DNA of 5,379 nt from JAJPJG01 sp034667645 (GTDB taxonomy: Bacteria > Verrucomicrobiota > Verrucomicrobiia > Chthoniobacterales > Chthoniobacteraceae): assembly GCA_034667645.1 (NCBI GenBank), contig JAXDQV010000198.1, forward strand, positions 1 to 5,379. Direction: 5' to 3'. Below the pieces are notes generated by a model. That model did not search any database. It worked only from the letters and a program-made list of their open reading frames with translations, and had not been told where the DNA came from. Positions 1 to 5,379 of this stretch are shown piece by piece. A program made the translations under genes and the position numbers. Every line of letters starts with the position of its first letter. Within the stretch, counting starts at the first letter, position 1.

Positions 1-107
1 ATAGCCCAAGCAATGCCTGCCATGACCGCCAGCGAAAATGAGTCCTCCCCGCGGATGCAGTAGTCCGTGACTGTCAGAGCTGCGATGAATGCGATGAGGG
101 CTTGCAT
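1..107 (-). CDS. Probable small membrane protein, N-terminal fragment (runs off left edge)
   Basis: Reading the minus strand from the ATG at 107-105 gives 35 uninterrupted codons to the window edge. The product begins MQALIAFIAALTVTDY, a hydrophobic helix of about 13 residues with no charge before TDY. A short polar stretch (CIRGEDS) follows, then a second hydrophobic run (FSLAVMAGIAWA). This pattern is typical of a small inner-membrane protein with two or more helices, or a signal anchor followed by a second helix. The frame is also open upstream of the ATG, but the codons there are not protein-like. A weak purine stretch (GAAAG) lies four bases before the ATG. I do not recognise a family and give no function. 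The alternative is a chance open frame, since only about a hundred bases are visible. Confidence 0.4.
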   Translation of the reverse strand, partial: MQALIAFIAALTVTDYCIRGEDSFSLAVMAGIAWA

Positions 108-377
108 AATCTTTCGTTTACGGGAGACACGCAGAAATGCCGAACGGCCCCAAGCTCAGCGATCGTGGAGTTCGACGCGGCACCTGCATGGTGACGGAAA
201 GACGGAGGCCGGAAGCAGTCGCCGCAGAGTGCGGAGCGGTTCGCTGAAGCGCAAGGTTTCGACAACTTGCTTCCGGCTATTGGCGCTTCAGAAGCCGAAT
301 GGAGACCAACATGACCGCCCTAAAGGGGCTTCCTAATATTCCTTCGCCAACCCGAAGCTGGACCACCCCCCGACTGA
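108..377. other. Stretch without a convincing gene
   Basis: Open frames on both strands here are short, rich in Arg, Ser and Cys, and resemble no family I know. The segment separates the leftward gene at 1-107 from the rightward MFS remnant, so it would have held promoters for both. I see no clear -35/-10 pair. The notable content is a cluster of dyads between 208 and 297, listed separately, and a small GCCC/GGGC hairpin at 317-329 followed by a T-containing stretch. Confidence 0.5.
208..291. repeat. Two interleaved perfect inverted repeats (possible structured element)
   Basis: Arm A1 GCCGGAAGCA (208-217) is the exact reverse complement of A2 TGCTTCCGGC (268-277). Arm B1 CTGAAGCGC (244-252) is the exact reverse complement of B2 GCGCTTCAG (283-291). 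B1 lies inside the A loop and B2 outside it, so in RNA the two stems would form a pseudoknot or be mutually exclusive. Smaller hairpins lie inside the A loop: CCGCA-gag-TGCGG (222-234) and AGCG-gtt-CGCT (235-245), which overlaps B1. GCAAG/CTTGC (251-255/266-270) competes with A. This matches no riboswitch consensus I know. Arms of nine or ten bases at such spacing occur by chance in a window this long, so only the clustering argues for function. Confidence 0.35.
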
Positions 378-749
378 CCGGTCGAGAGGTCACACCCGGT
401 GGTATGCGGTGCAGTCATTCCGATTGGGAGTGTTCAGGCCGGATGCTTGGCGCATTGGATCGGTATCCGATGGACAATCGCGCTGGGGGCTCTTGCCTGT
501 GCGCTCGCGGCCATGACAACGCTTATCATTATCCGCCGTCGCGAATCCCGAGTAACGTTATTGAAAATGGGAATGAACAAACCTCAAAAGATAAAAACTG
601 CGAATGCGCGAGTGAAAATCGGAGTGGCTCTCCGAATTTGGAAAGAGTTGACGCTGCGCACAAGCCTGCTGCTTTACCCACTGCTTCGAGAAGCATTATG
701 GCGTGTGGCATGCCCCGCTGACCTCTGCCTTTGCTCGTTTTCCCGCTGA
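378..749 (+). pseudogene. Decayed C-terminal remnant of an MFS (DHA3/EntS-like) transporter
   Basis: After an in-frame TGA at 375-377 this frame is open to a TGA at 747-749. From about 402 to 540 it encodes a segment beginning VCGAVIPIGSVQAG and continuing through LAHWIGIRW and TIALGALACALAAM to LIIIRRRES. This has the form of the last two helices of MFS exporters of the EntS/MFS_3 type: a G-x-x-P-x-G-S-x-x-A-G motif, A-x-x-x-G, a final hydrophobic helix, then an Arg-rich tail. The remaining ten or so helices are absent, since the upstream frame has a stop and no MFS-like residues. Residues after about codon 55 (KMGMNKPQK onward) are not transporter-like. A GTG at 399 could serve as a start, but a two-helix product would not transport. 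I read it as the 3' relic of a deleted gene. A real two-helix membrane protein is less likely. Confidence 0.5.
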
Positions 750-765
750 TCGCTTCGATTCCGCA

Positions 766-2586
766 ATGCCTTACCAACCTATTGAAAACTACGGGGTCAT
801 TGGCAACCTGCACACCGTCGCGCTGGTCGGCATGGATGGGTCGATCGATTTTCTTTGCCTGCCGCATTTCGACTCCCCTTCGGTCTTCGCGGCGTTGCTC
901 GATGACGAAAAAGGCGGGCGTTTCCAACTTTCTCCGGAGCTCCGCGGCGCGAGTCACAAACAGATGTATCTGCCCGACTCGAATGTGCTCCTCACGCGCT
1001 TCCTCTCTGACGACGGCGTGGCGGAAATCTCGGACTTCATGCCGGTGCTCGAGCGCGGTCACGCACTCACGGTTGTCCGCCGTGTGAAGACGGTGCGGGG
1101 ACAGGTAAAGTTTCGCCTGCGGTGCGAGCCGCGTTTCAATTACGGGCGCGCAGAACACAAGATCACGCGCCGCAAAGGCGAGGTGCTTTTCATTTCGCAA
1201 GGCGTGGATAAAATGGTGCTGCGGCTGCGCAGTGAAGTGCCCGTGCGCGTGGTCGAGGGCGTCGCGGTGGCTGAATTCACGCTCCGCGCGGACGAGAGCG
1301 CGGCGTTTATTTTGGAGGACGCGACTGCGGGTCAGGAATCGCCGTGCGGCGCCGCCGATTTTGTCGCCGACTCGTTCAAGGCAACGCTCAATTTCTGGCG
1401 CGGCTGGATTTCGCACTGCCGATACACCGGCCGCTGGCGCGAGATGGTGAATCGCTCCGCTCTCACGCTGAAGATGCTCGTCTCGGAGACGCACGGCTCG
1501 ATCGTCGCTGCGCCGACTTTCGGGCTGCCCGAACGAATCGGCGGCGTGCGCAATTGGGACTATCGCTATTGTTGGATTCGCGATTCCGCGTTCACGATCT
1601 ACGCACTGATGCGGCTCGGTTTCACCGAGGAGGCGGGCGCATTCATGAATTGGATCGAAGCGCGCTGCGGAGAGCTAAGGTCGGATGGTTCGCTGCAAAT
1701 AATGTATGGACTCGATGGCCGTCACGACTTGCGCGAGCGCGAACTTCGGCACTTCGAAGGCTACCGCGGATCTAACCCGGTGCGCATCGGCAACGGCGCG
1801 TTCGACCAGCTCCAGCTAGACATTCACGGCGAGCTCATCGATTCCGTTTACATTTTCAACAAATACGGGCAGCCGATCTCAAACGACCTCTGGCAAAACC
1901 TCGTGCGGCTCCTCGATTGGGTCTGCACAAACTGGCGCAAACCGGACGCGGGGATTTGGGAAGTGCGCGGCGGGCGGCAGCAGTTTCTTTATTCGCGGCT
2001 AATGTGCTGGGTCGCCGTCGATCGCGGTATCCGGCTCGCCGGCAAGCGCTCCTTTCCCGCGCCAATCGCCCGCTGGATCGCGGTGCGCGATCGCATCTAT
2101 CGCGACATTTATGAAAACTTCTGGGACGCAAAACAGAAAGCATTCGTGCGCAGCAAAGGCTCGCGTCTGCTCGACGCCGCGTGCCTGCTCATGCCGCTGG
2201 TGAAGTTTGCGTCGCCGCGCGATCCGCGCTGGCTCTCGACGCTCGCGCGCATCGGCGAAGTGCTCGTCGAGGACTCGCACGTCCACCGTTACGCCCCCGA
2301 CGCGGAACCGCCGGATGGTGTCGCCGGGAAGGAAGGCTCCTTCAGCATGCTGACCTTTTGGTATGCTGAATGTCTCGCCCGCTCCGGTGACGTGAAGCAG
2401 GCGCGATTCATCTTCGAGAAAATGCTCGGCTACGCGAACCACCTCGGCCTTTACGCCGAGCAGCTCGGCTCTTGCGGCGAGCATCTCGGAAATTTTCCGC
2501 AAGCCTTCACGCACCTGGCGCTCATCAGCGCCGCGTGGAATATCGACGCGCGCCTCGACGGTGGAAACGGAATCCACAAAGCTTAG
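766..2586 (+). CDS. GH15 family glycoside hydrolase (glucoamylase/trehalase-like)
   Basis: This 606-residue protein has the usual length and order of bacterial GH15 enzymes, which hydrolyse alpha-glucosidic bonds in maltooligosaccharides or, in some members, trehalose. Residues 1 to about 220 form the N-terminal beta-sandwich with the signature IENYGVIGN...DGSIDFLCLPHFDSPS. The (alpha/alpha)6-barrel follows, with RNWDYRYCWIRD at 262-273 and the substrate-loop motif FEGYRGSNPVR at 330-340. The two likely catalytic glutamates are E399 (GIWEVR, general acid) and E565 (GLYAEQ, general base). The C-terminal GNFPQAFTHLALI is also conserved. No signal peptide is visible, so it should be cytoplasmic. 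I chose the ATG at 766 because the family starts a few residues before IENYG. A GTG at 703 would add 21 unconserved residues. There is no clear Shine-Dalgarno. It stands alone, convergent with the CLC gene. Substrate cannot be settled from sequence, since glucoamylases and GH15 trehalases share these motifs. Confidence 0.92.
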   Translation: MPYQPIENYGVIGNLHTVALVGMDGSIDFLCLPHFDSPSVFAALLDDEKGGRFQLSPELRGASHKQMYLPDSNVLLTRFLSDDGVAEISDFMPVLERGHALTVVRRVKTVRGQVKFRLRCEPRFNYGRAEHKITRRKGEVLFISQGVDKMVLRLRSEVPVRVVEGVAVAEFTLRADESAAFILEDATAGQESPCGAADFVADSFKATLNFWRGWISHCRYTGRWREMVNRSALTLKMLVSETHGSIVAAPTFGLPERIGGVRNWDYRYCWIRDSAFTIYALMRLGFTEEAGAFMNWIEARCGELRSDGSLQIMYGLDGRHDLRERELRHFEGYRGSNPVRIGNGAFDQLQLDIHGELIDSVYIFNKYGQPISNDLWQNLVRLLDWVCTNWRKPDAGIWEVRGGRQQFLYSRLMCWVAVDRGIRLAGKRSFPAPIARWIAVRDRIYRDIYENFWDAKQKAFVRSKGSRLLDAACLLMPLVKFASPRDPRWLSTLARIGEVLVEDSHVHRYAPDAEPPDGVAGKEGSFSMLTFWYAECLARSGDVKQARFIFEKMLGYANHLGLYAEQLGSCGEHLGNFPQAFTHLALISAAWNIDARLDGGNGIHKA

Positions 2587-2602
2587 CGGTGGCTCGCGTG
2601 GA

Positions 2603-2616
2603 CGCACTTTGGTGCG
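2603..2616. terminator. Short hairpin in the convergent gap between GH15 and CLC genes
   Basis: In the 62-bp gap between the two convergent stop codons, CGCAC (2603-2607) and GTGCG (2612-2616) form a perfect five-base stem around a TTTG loop. A hairpin there could end transcription from both sides, but no T-run follows on either strand, so a rho-independent terminator is only a weak suggestion. Confidence 0.2.
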
Positions 2617-2648
2617 CGGAAAGCTCGCGCCCAATCTCGAGACGGACG

Positions 2649-4244
2649 CTAAGGTGAACGCGCGATGGCGCGGGGAAACCGGCGTTCGATCCAACCCGGC
2701 TCACGAGCATCCAACGTTTCTGCACAAAGAATTTCCGCGCGCCCGAGGTAGCCGACGGCTCGTTGGAGATCGCTGCGATCCACCACCGGCAGCCGGCCAA
2801 TCTTGTGCCGAAGCATTTTGACGAGCGCTTCGCGGAGAGTTTCATCCGGATGTGCGACCACCAGCTCGCCGGCTCCGGCTTCCCGCACCGTGAGAAGATG
2901 CTCGCCGGAATCGGCCGCGCGGAGCACGTCGCTGCGCGTGATGAGTCCGACGAGGCGTTGATTTTCATCGACAATCAACGAAGCATGCCGACGGGCGACG
3001 CGAGGGTCGTGCGACGCAATTCCGGTCGCGAGTGCTTCGATCGTCATCGTCGCTGGAATCACGTCGGCCACGCGAATGTGCGCCAGAGGATCGGGTGCGT
3101 AACTGTGCGGGACGGACACACCGCGGCGCGCGATCTTCTCCGTCATGATCGAATGCCGCATGATGAGATGCGACACGAGAAAAGCGGCCGTCGCCCCGGC
3201 GAGCAGCGCGGGGAGAGCGCCGAGTCCGCTGCCAATGGTCAGCAGAGGCGCGAGTGTTCCGCCAGAGGTCCCGCTGCCGAGGGCGATGAGCCAGGACAGC
3301 AACTTCATAACGCAGAGCCACGCCACGATCTGGATTGGCAAGGTATTGGAAACGATCTCCTCGATGTTATTGTAGCCGACACCGAACGTCCGCGGCGCGA
3401 CGTAACCGATCAGTCCAACACCCACCGCGCCGATCGCCGGCCACCACATCCAATGGACGGGCAGACGTTCAAACTGATCCTCCACCCAATAGACCGCGCG
3501 GCTGACAAACGCCGCCGCAACGCCCACGCACGCGCCAAGCACCAGGAATGTGAACAGGAACGCCGGCCCCGGAACAGCGACCGCCGGCATGGCGAAGATC
3601 GGTTCCGGACTGAAAAAAAAGAGACGCACTGCGGACGCCGTTGCGCACGCGAGAGCGACAGGCACCACCGAGCGCGCGCTGAATTCAAAGAGTAGAAGCT
3701 CAATCGCCAGCAATACGGCAGCGATCGGACTGCCGAAGATGGCCGCCATTCCCGCGGCTGCGCCGGCGGCGAGCAATGTCTTCCGCTCCGCTGCCGTGAC
3801 GCTGAAAATCTGCCCGAGCAACGAACCAAGCGCACCGCCCGTGGCGATGATCGGTCCTTCTGCTCCAAAGGGGCCGCCGGTCCCGATCGAAATCGCCGCG
3901 GAGACCGGCTTGAGCACCGTCATGCGCGCCGGAATACGGCTGCGATTGAGGAGGATTTGCTCCATCGCCTCGGGAATGCCATGCCCGCGAATGGCCTTCG
4001 ATCCGTAACGCGCCATGACACCGATAATCAGCGCCCCGATCACCGGGACGGCGACCACCGCGAGACCGAGATGATTGTCGGCCGGTGAGACGGGCGTGAG
4101 CGCGAGACGCTGGTAGAAGGCGAAGTTGGTGATCAGGTAAATGAGTTGCACCAATGCCCACGCAACGACCGTGGTGACTCCCGCGAGTCCGATCGAGGTG
4201 GCGGACAGGAACAAGACGCTGTGGCGATGCGGAGCTGTGGTCAT
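2649..4244 (-). CDS. CLC-type chloride channel/transporter with two CBS domains, internally shortened
   Basis: CLC proteins move chloride, or exchange it for protons, across the inner membrane as dimers. This 531-residue product has the hydrophobic CLC core at about 10-360, then a cytoplasmic CBS pair at about 390-445 (DENQRLVGLITRSDV) and 450-508 (HKIGRLPVVD). Anion-site motifs are GHGIPEA (87-93, the GSGIP position), GPFGAEGP (124-131, with gating glutamate E129) and GGTLAP (328-333, the GxFxP position). After GSGLGAL (338-344) the sequence passes directly to PALLAGATAAFLVS, which looks like helix Q. The roughly 50-60 residues carrying helices O and P in relatives are missing without a frameshift. 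The ATG at 4244 is preferred because it starts just before helix B and lies 28 bases after the marR stop. An upstream ATG at 4337 would overlap marR by 65 bases and add residues unlike the family. Probably co-transcribed with marR. Family assignment is firm; activity is doubtful because of the gap. Confidence 0.9.
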   Translation of the reverse strand: MTTAPHRHSVLFLSATSIGLAGVTTVVAWALVQLIYLITNFAFYQRLALTPVSPADNHLGLAVVAVPVIGALIIGVMARYGSKAIRGHGIPEAMEQILLNRSRIPARMTVLKPVSAAISIGTGGPFGAEGPIIATGGALGSLLGQIFSVTAAERKTLLAAGAAAGMAAIFGSPIAAVLLAIELLLFEFSARSVVPVALACATASAVRLFFFSPEPIFAMPAVAVPGPAFLFTFLVLGACVGVAAAFVSRAVYWVEDQFERLPVHWMWWPAIGAVGVGLIGYVAPRTFGVGYNNIEEIVSNTLPIQIVAWLCVMKLLSWLIALGSGTSGGTLAPLLTIGSGLGALPALLAGATAAFLVSHLIMRHSIMTEKIARRGVSVPHSYAPDPLAHIRVADVIPATMTIEALATGIASHDPRVARRHASLIVDENQRLVGLITRSDVLRAADSGEHLLTVREAGAGELVVAHPDETLREALVKMLRHKIGRLPVVDRSDLQRAVGYLGRAEILCAETLDAREPGWIERRFPRAIARSP

Positions 4245-4246
4245 GC

Positions 4247-4276
4247 TCAGAAGAGAAATGTGCTTTCGGTGGTCAT
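4247..4276 (-). other. Nine-codon minicistron between marR and clc
   Basis: An ATG at 4276-4274 overlaps the marR stop as ATGA and reads MTTESTFLF before a TGA at 4249-4247. That stop is two bases from the clc ATG at 4244. The arrangement would let ribosomes finishing marR restart on the short frame and arrive at clc, which has no strong Shine-Dalgarno of its own. ATGACCAC occurs at both starts (4276 and 4244), so the short frame may instead be a leftover duplicate of the clc start region. It may equally be chance. Confidence 0.22.
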
Positions 4277-4719
4277 TCCACGGCGATTTGATCAAGGAGC
4301 GCGCGGAGGCCGGGGCCGATCCCTCGGAGTTCCTCACGGTGGGCGGAGGAGAGCTTCGCGAGAATGCGCTGACCGCGCTTGATCAGGGTCACGAAGACTT
4401 TTCGGCGGTCATCCGGCGCGGTCTCGCGCGACACGCGTTTCTGGGCCGTCAGCCGATTGACCAAACCCACGGCGCTGTGGTGCCGCACCTGCAATTTGTC
4501 CGCGAGTTCGCCGATGGTGCTCCGCTCGCGTCCCAGAGAACCTTTGATCGTGAGCAACGCCTGATGTTGCTGCGGCGCCAGCCCTTCCGAAGCAGCAGCC
4601 TCCTCGCTAAAACGAAGAAACTGTCGGAGGGGATAGCGCAGTGCCGCCAAAATTTCATAGTCGCACTTCGAGAGTGCGGGATCAGGGGCAGAGAAGATTT
4701 CCGCAGTTGGCACCTTCAA
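4273..4719 (-). CDS. MarR-family winged-helix transcriptional regulator
   Basis: The 148-residue protein has the usual MarR length and layout. A first helix (YEILAALRYPLRQFLRFSE, about 21-39) contributes to dimerisation. APQQHQALLTIKG (48-60) follows, then the helix-turn-helix TIGELADKLQVRHHSAVGLV at about 68-87, running on into NRLTAQ, and a wing with the family's DDRRK at 103-107. C-terminal helices at about 114-146 complete the dimer interface. MarR proteins usually repress their own operon or a divergent gene and release DNA on binding a small ligand or on oxidation; the ligand here is unknown. It lies 28 bases upstream of clc in the same direction, so clc is the likeliest target, and it is divergent to the cytochrome b gene. 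The frame opens after a TAA at 4729-4731, so the start must be TTG at 4719 or GTG at 4713. No ATG fits and neither has a clear Shine-Dalgarno. Confidence 0.9.
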   Translation of the reverse strand: MKVPTAEIFSAPDPALSKCDYEILAALRYPLRQFLRFSEEAAASEGLAPQQHQALLTIKGSLGRERSTIGELADKLQVRHHSAVGLVNRLTAQKRVSRETAPDDRRKVFVTLIKRGQRILAKLSSAHREELRGIGPGLRALLDQIAVE

Positions 4720-4727
4720 AGGTTCGA

Positions 4728-4755
4728 GTTATACATCGCAATACGATATAAGCAA
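4728..4755 (-). promoter_or_regulatory. Candidate marR-clc promoter
   Basis: On the minus strand TTGCTT (4755-4750) and TATAAC (4733-4728) are separated by 16 bases. The -10 matches sigma-70 consensus in five of six positions; the -35 is weak. Transcription would start near 4721, only a few bases from the TTG at 4719 or GTG at 4713, so the mRNA would have almost no leader. This agrees with the missing Shine-Dalgarno. It is inferred from motif match alone. Confidence 0.35.
4729..4751. promoter_or_regulatory. Candidate MarR operator (imperfect dyad)
   Basis: On the plus strand TTATACATCG and CGATATAA flank CAATA. The arms are complementary except for a two-base insertion (CA) in the left one, with a perfect ATCG/CGAT core. 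The AT-rich dyad of about 23 bp covers the -10 element and spacer of the candidate marR promoter, where MarR proteins commonly bind to autorepress. It could be incidental. Confidence 0.3.
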
Positions 4756-4920
4756 CAGGGTTCAGCGTTGGCTCTATCCTGAATACGGCGCGCGGATTTT
4801 AGCTCCCCCAACAGCGCCAACGTGACCGTAGAAGAATAATGCCGTAGTTGGGCGCGGTGAATAGTTGGAACTACATTGAGTTCGCCCAGCTTAAAAATAT
4901 GGATCATACTGAGAATTCGC

Positions 4921-5379
4921 ATGATTCGTTTCAATGAGGCACATCGGGCGATTTATTATCCGGAGGATCGGCGGTTCCGAATTTGGGTCCGTCCTTCTAT
5001 TCTGATCCTGCTGATGTTCCTCGCGCTGGGTCCGTTCGTTGTGGCCTGGATCCAGAACGCAATTTTCGGTCTTCCTTACATTGCACAGACATCAGCCTCG
5101 GCTGAGAGCGTCACGAGCGGCCCACATGGGTTTCCGTTCTGGGTTCGCTGGAGCCATTTCTTCAATCTCTTTTTTCTCTTCATGCTCGTCCGGAGCGGTC
5201 TTTCCATCCTGATGGAACATCCGCGCCTTTATTTTAACGATGACTGCACGCCGGGCACGGAATGGATTCGCTTCACGCCTTTGCGAGTGCCGACGGATCG
5301 CCTCTGGACGGCGAAGGACGATGGACGTTACATCTCGCCGGTCGTCGCGACGCCCGGTTATCGTCACACGGTAGGCGTC
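4921..5379 (+). CDS. Cytochrome b-type membrane protein, probably of a molybdopterin oxidoreductase; C-terminus beyond window
   Basis: The frame is open from the ATG at 4921 to the right edge (153 codons). The first helix is at about 26-50 (ILILLMFLALGPFVVAW). The second is at about 73-97, in RWSHFFNLFFLFMLVRSG, where H79 is a good candidate haem ligand. Then come EHPRLYFNDDCTPGTEW (99-115) and LWTAKDDGRYISP (128-140), followed by PGYRHTVG. I recognise this as the N-terminal region of cytochrome b561-like proteins that are fused to, or paired with, a sulfite-oxidase/YedY-type molybdopterin domain. They pass electrons between the quinone pool and the molybdoenzyme. Whether the molybdopterin domain follows cannot be seen here. 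An in-frame TGA at 4858-4860 leaves 4921 as the only ATG; a TTG at 4876 is possible. The upstream GAGAA is a weak ribosome site. The gene is divergent from marR and could share its regulation. Confidence 0.7.
   Translation, partial: MIRFNEAHRAIYYPEDRRFRIWVRPSILILLMFLALGPFVVAWIQNAIFGLPYIAQTSASAESVTSGPHGFPFWVRWSHFFNLFFLFMLVRSGLSILMEHPRLYFNDDCTPGTEWIRFTPLRVPTDRLWTAKDDGRYISPVVATPGYRHTVGV

Noticed and set aside
529..1494. 321-codon open frame on the minus strand
   Set aside because: It lies antisense to the conserved GH15 gene. Its product is Arg/His-rich with no family pattern, as expected for a shadow frame in GC-rich DNA.
1999..2694. 231-codon open frame on the minus strand
   Set aside because: It overlaps the C-terminal catalytic part of GH15, which has clear family motifs. 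This frame has none.
2763..3695. 310-codon open frame on the plus strand
   Set aside because: It is antisense to the CLC gene and its CBS domains. The product is full of Arg, His, Asp and Glu without motifs.
2649..4244. Fluoride-specific CLC (CLC-F) with a fluoride riboswitch nearby
   Set aside because: The pore motifs are GHGIP and GAEGP, not the CLC-F forms. No crcB-type riboswitch consensus is visible upstream of marR-clc or in 108-377.
4141..4782. 213-codon open frame on the plus strand
   Set aside because: It is antisense to marR and the start of clc, both well supported.
4716..4934. 72-codon minus-strand frame starting in the divergent intergenic region
   Set aside because: It overlaps the cytochrome gene start and the marR promoter region, and its product has no recognisable features.
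1..5379. CRISPR arrays, IS elements, tRNA or rRNA genes, attachment sites
   Set aside because: No regularly spaced repeats, transposase motifs, terminal repeats with target duplications, or RNA gene signatures were seen.

Overview
The window is a GC-rich bacterial chromosomal segment. Gene content (a soil-type GH15 glucosidase/trehalase, a CBS-domain CLC transporter, a MarR regulator and a cytochrome b of a molybdoenzyme) and codon use suggest a free-living soil or environmental bacterium. Verrucomicrobiota or Acidobacteriota would fit, but the sequence alone does not prove a phylum. No phage, IS, CRISPR, tRNA or rRNA signal was seen.

Layout from left to right. Positions 1-107 (minus) hold the N-terminus of a probable small membrane protein that runs off the left edge. 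Positions 108-377 have no convincing gene, but 208-291 contains two interleaved perfect inverted repeats. Positions 378-749 (plus) look like the decayed 3' end of an MFS exporter gene. A complete GH15 family glycoside hydrolase follows at 766-2586 (plus). It converges on a CLC-type chloride channel/transporter with two C-terminal CBS domains (2649-4244, minus). Directly upstream of the CLC gene and in the same direction is a MarR-family regulator (4273-4719), so the two probably form a marR-clc operon. A 201-bp divergent intergenic region with a candidate promoter and dyad operator separates it from the start of a cytochrome b-type membrane protein (4921 to the right edge, plus), probably the membrane part of a molybdopterin oxidoreductase.

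The main surprise is in the CLC gene. The reading frame is intact, but compared with the family the protein lacks roughly 50-60 residues between the GxFxP-like loop and helix Q, that is, helices O and P. The join is exactly in frame near 3205-3220. This is a recent deletion, a divergent form, or an assembly error, and it decides whether the protein can work. Secondary points are a nine-codon minicistron that links marR to clc through an ATGA overlap, the TTG/GTG start of marR with hardly any predicted leader, and the MFS remnant. I did not find a clearly new multi-gene system. The genes are ordinary metabolic, transport and regulatory ones with some unusual details.
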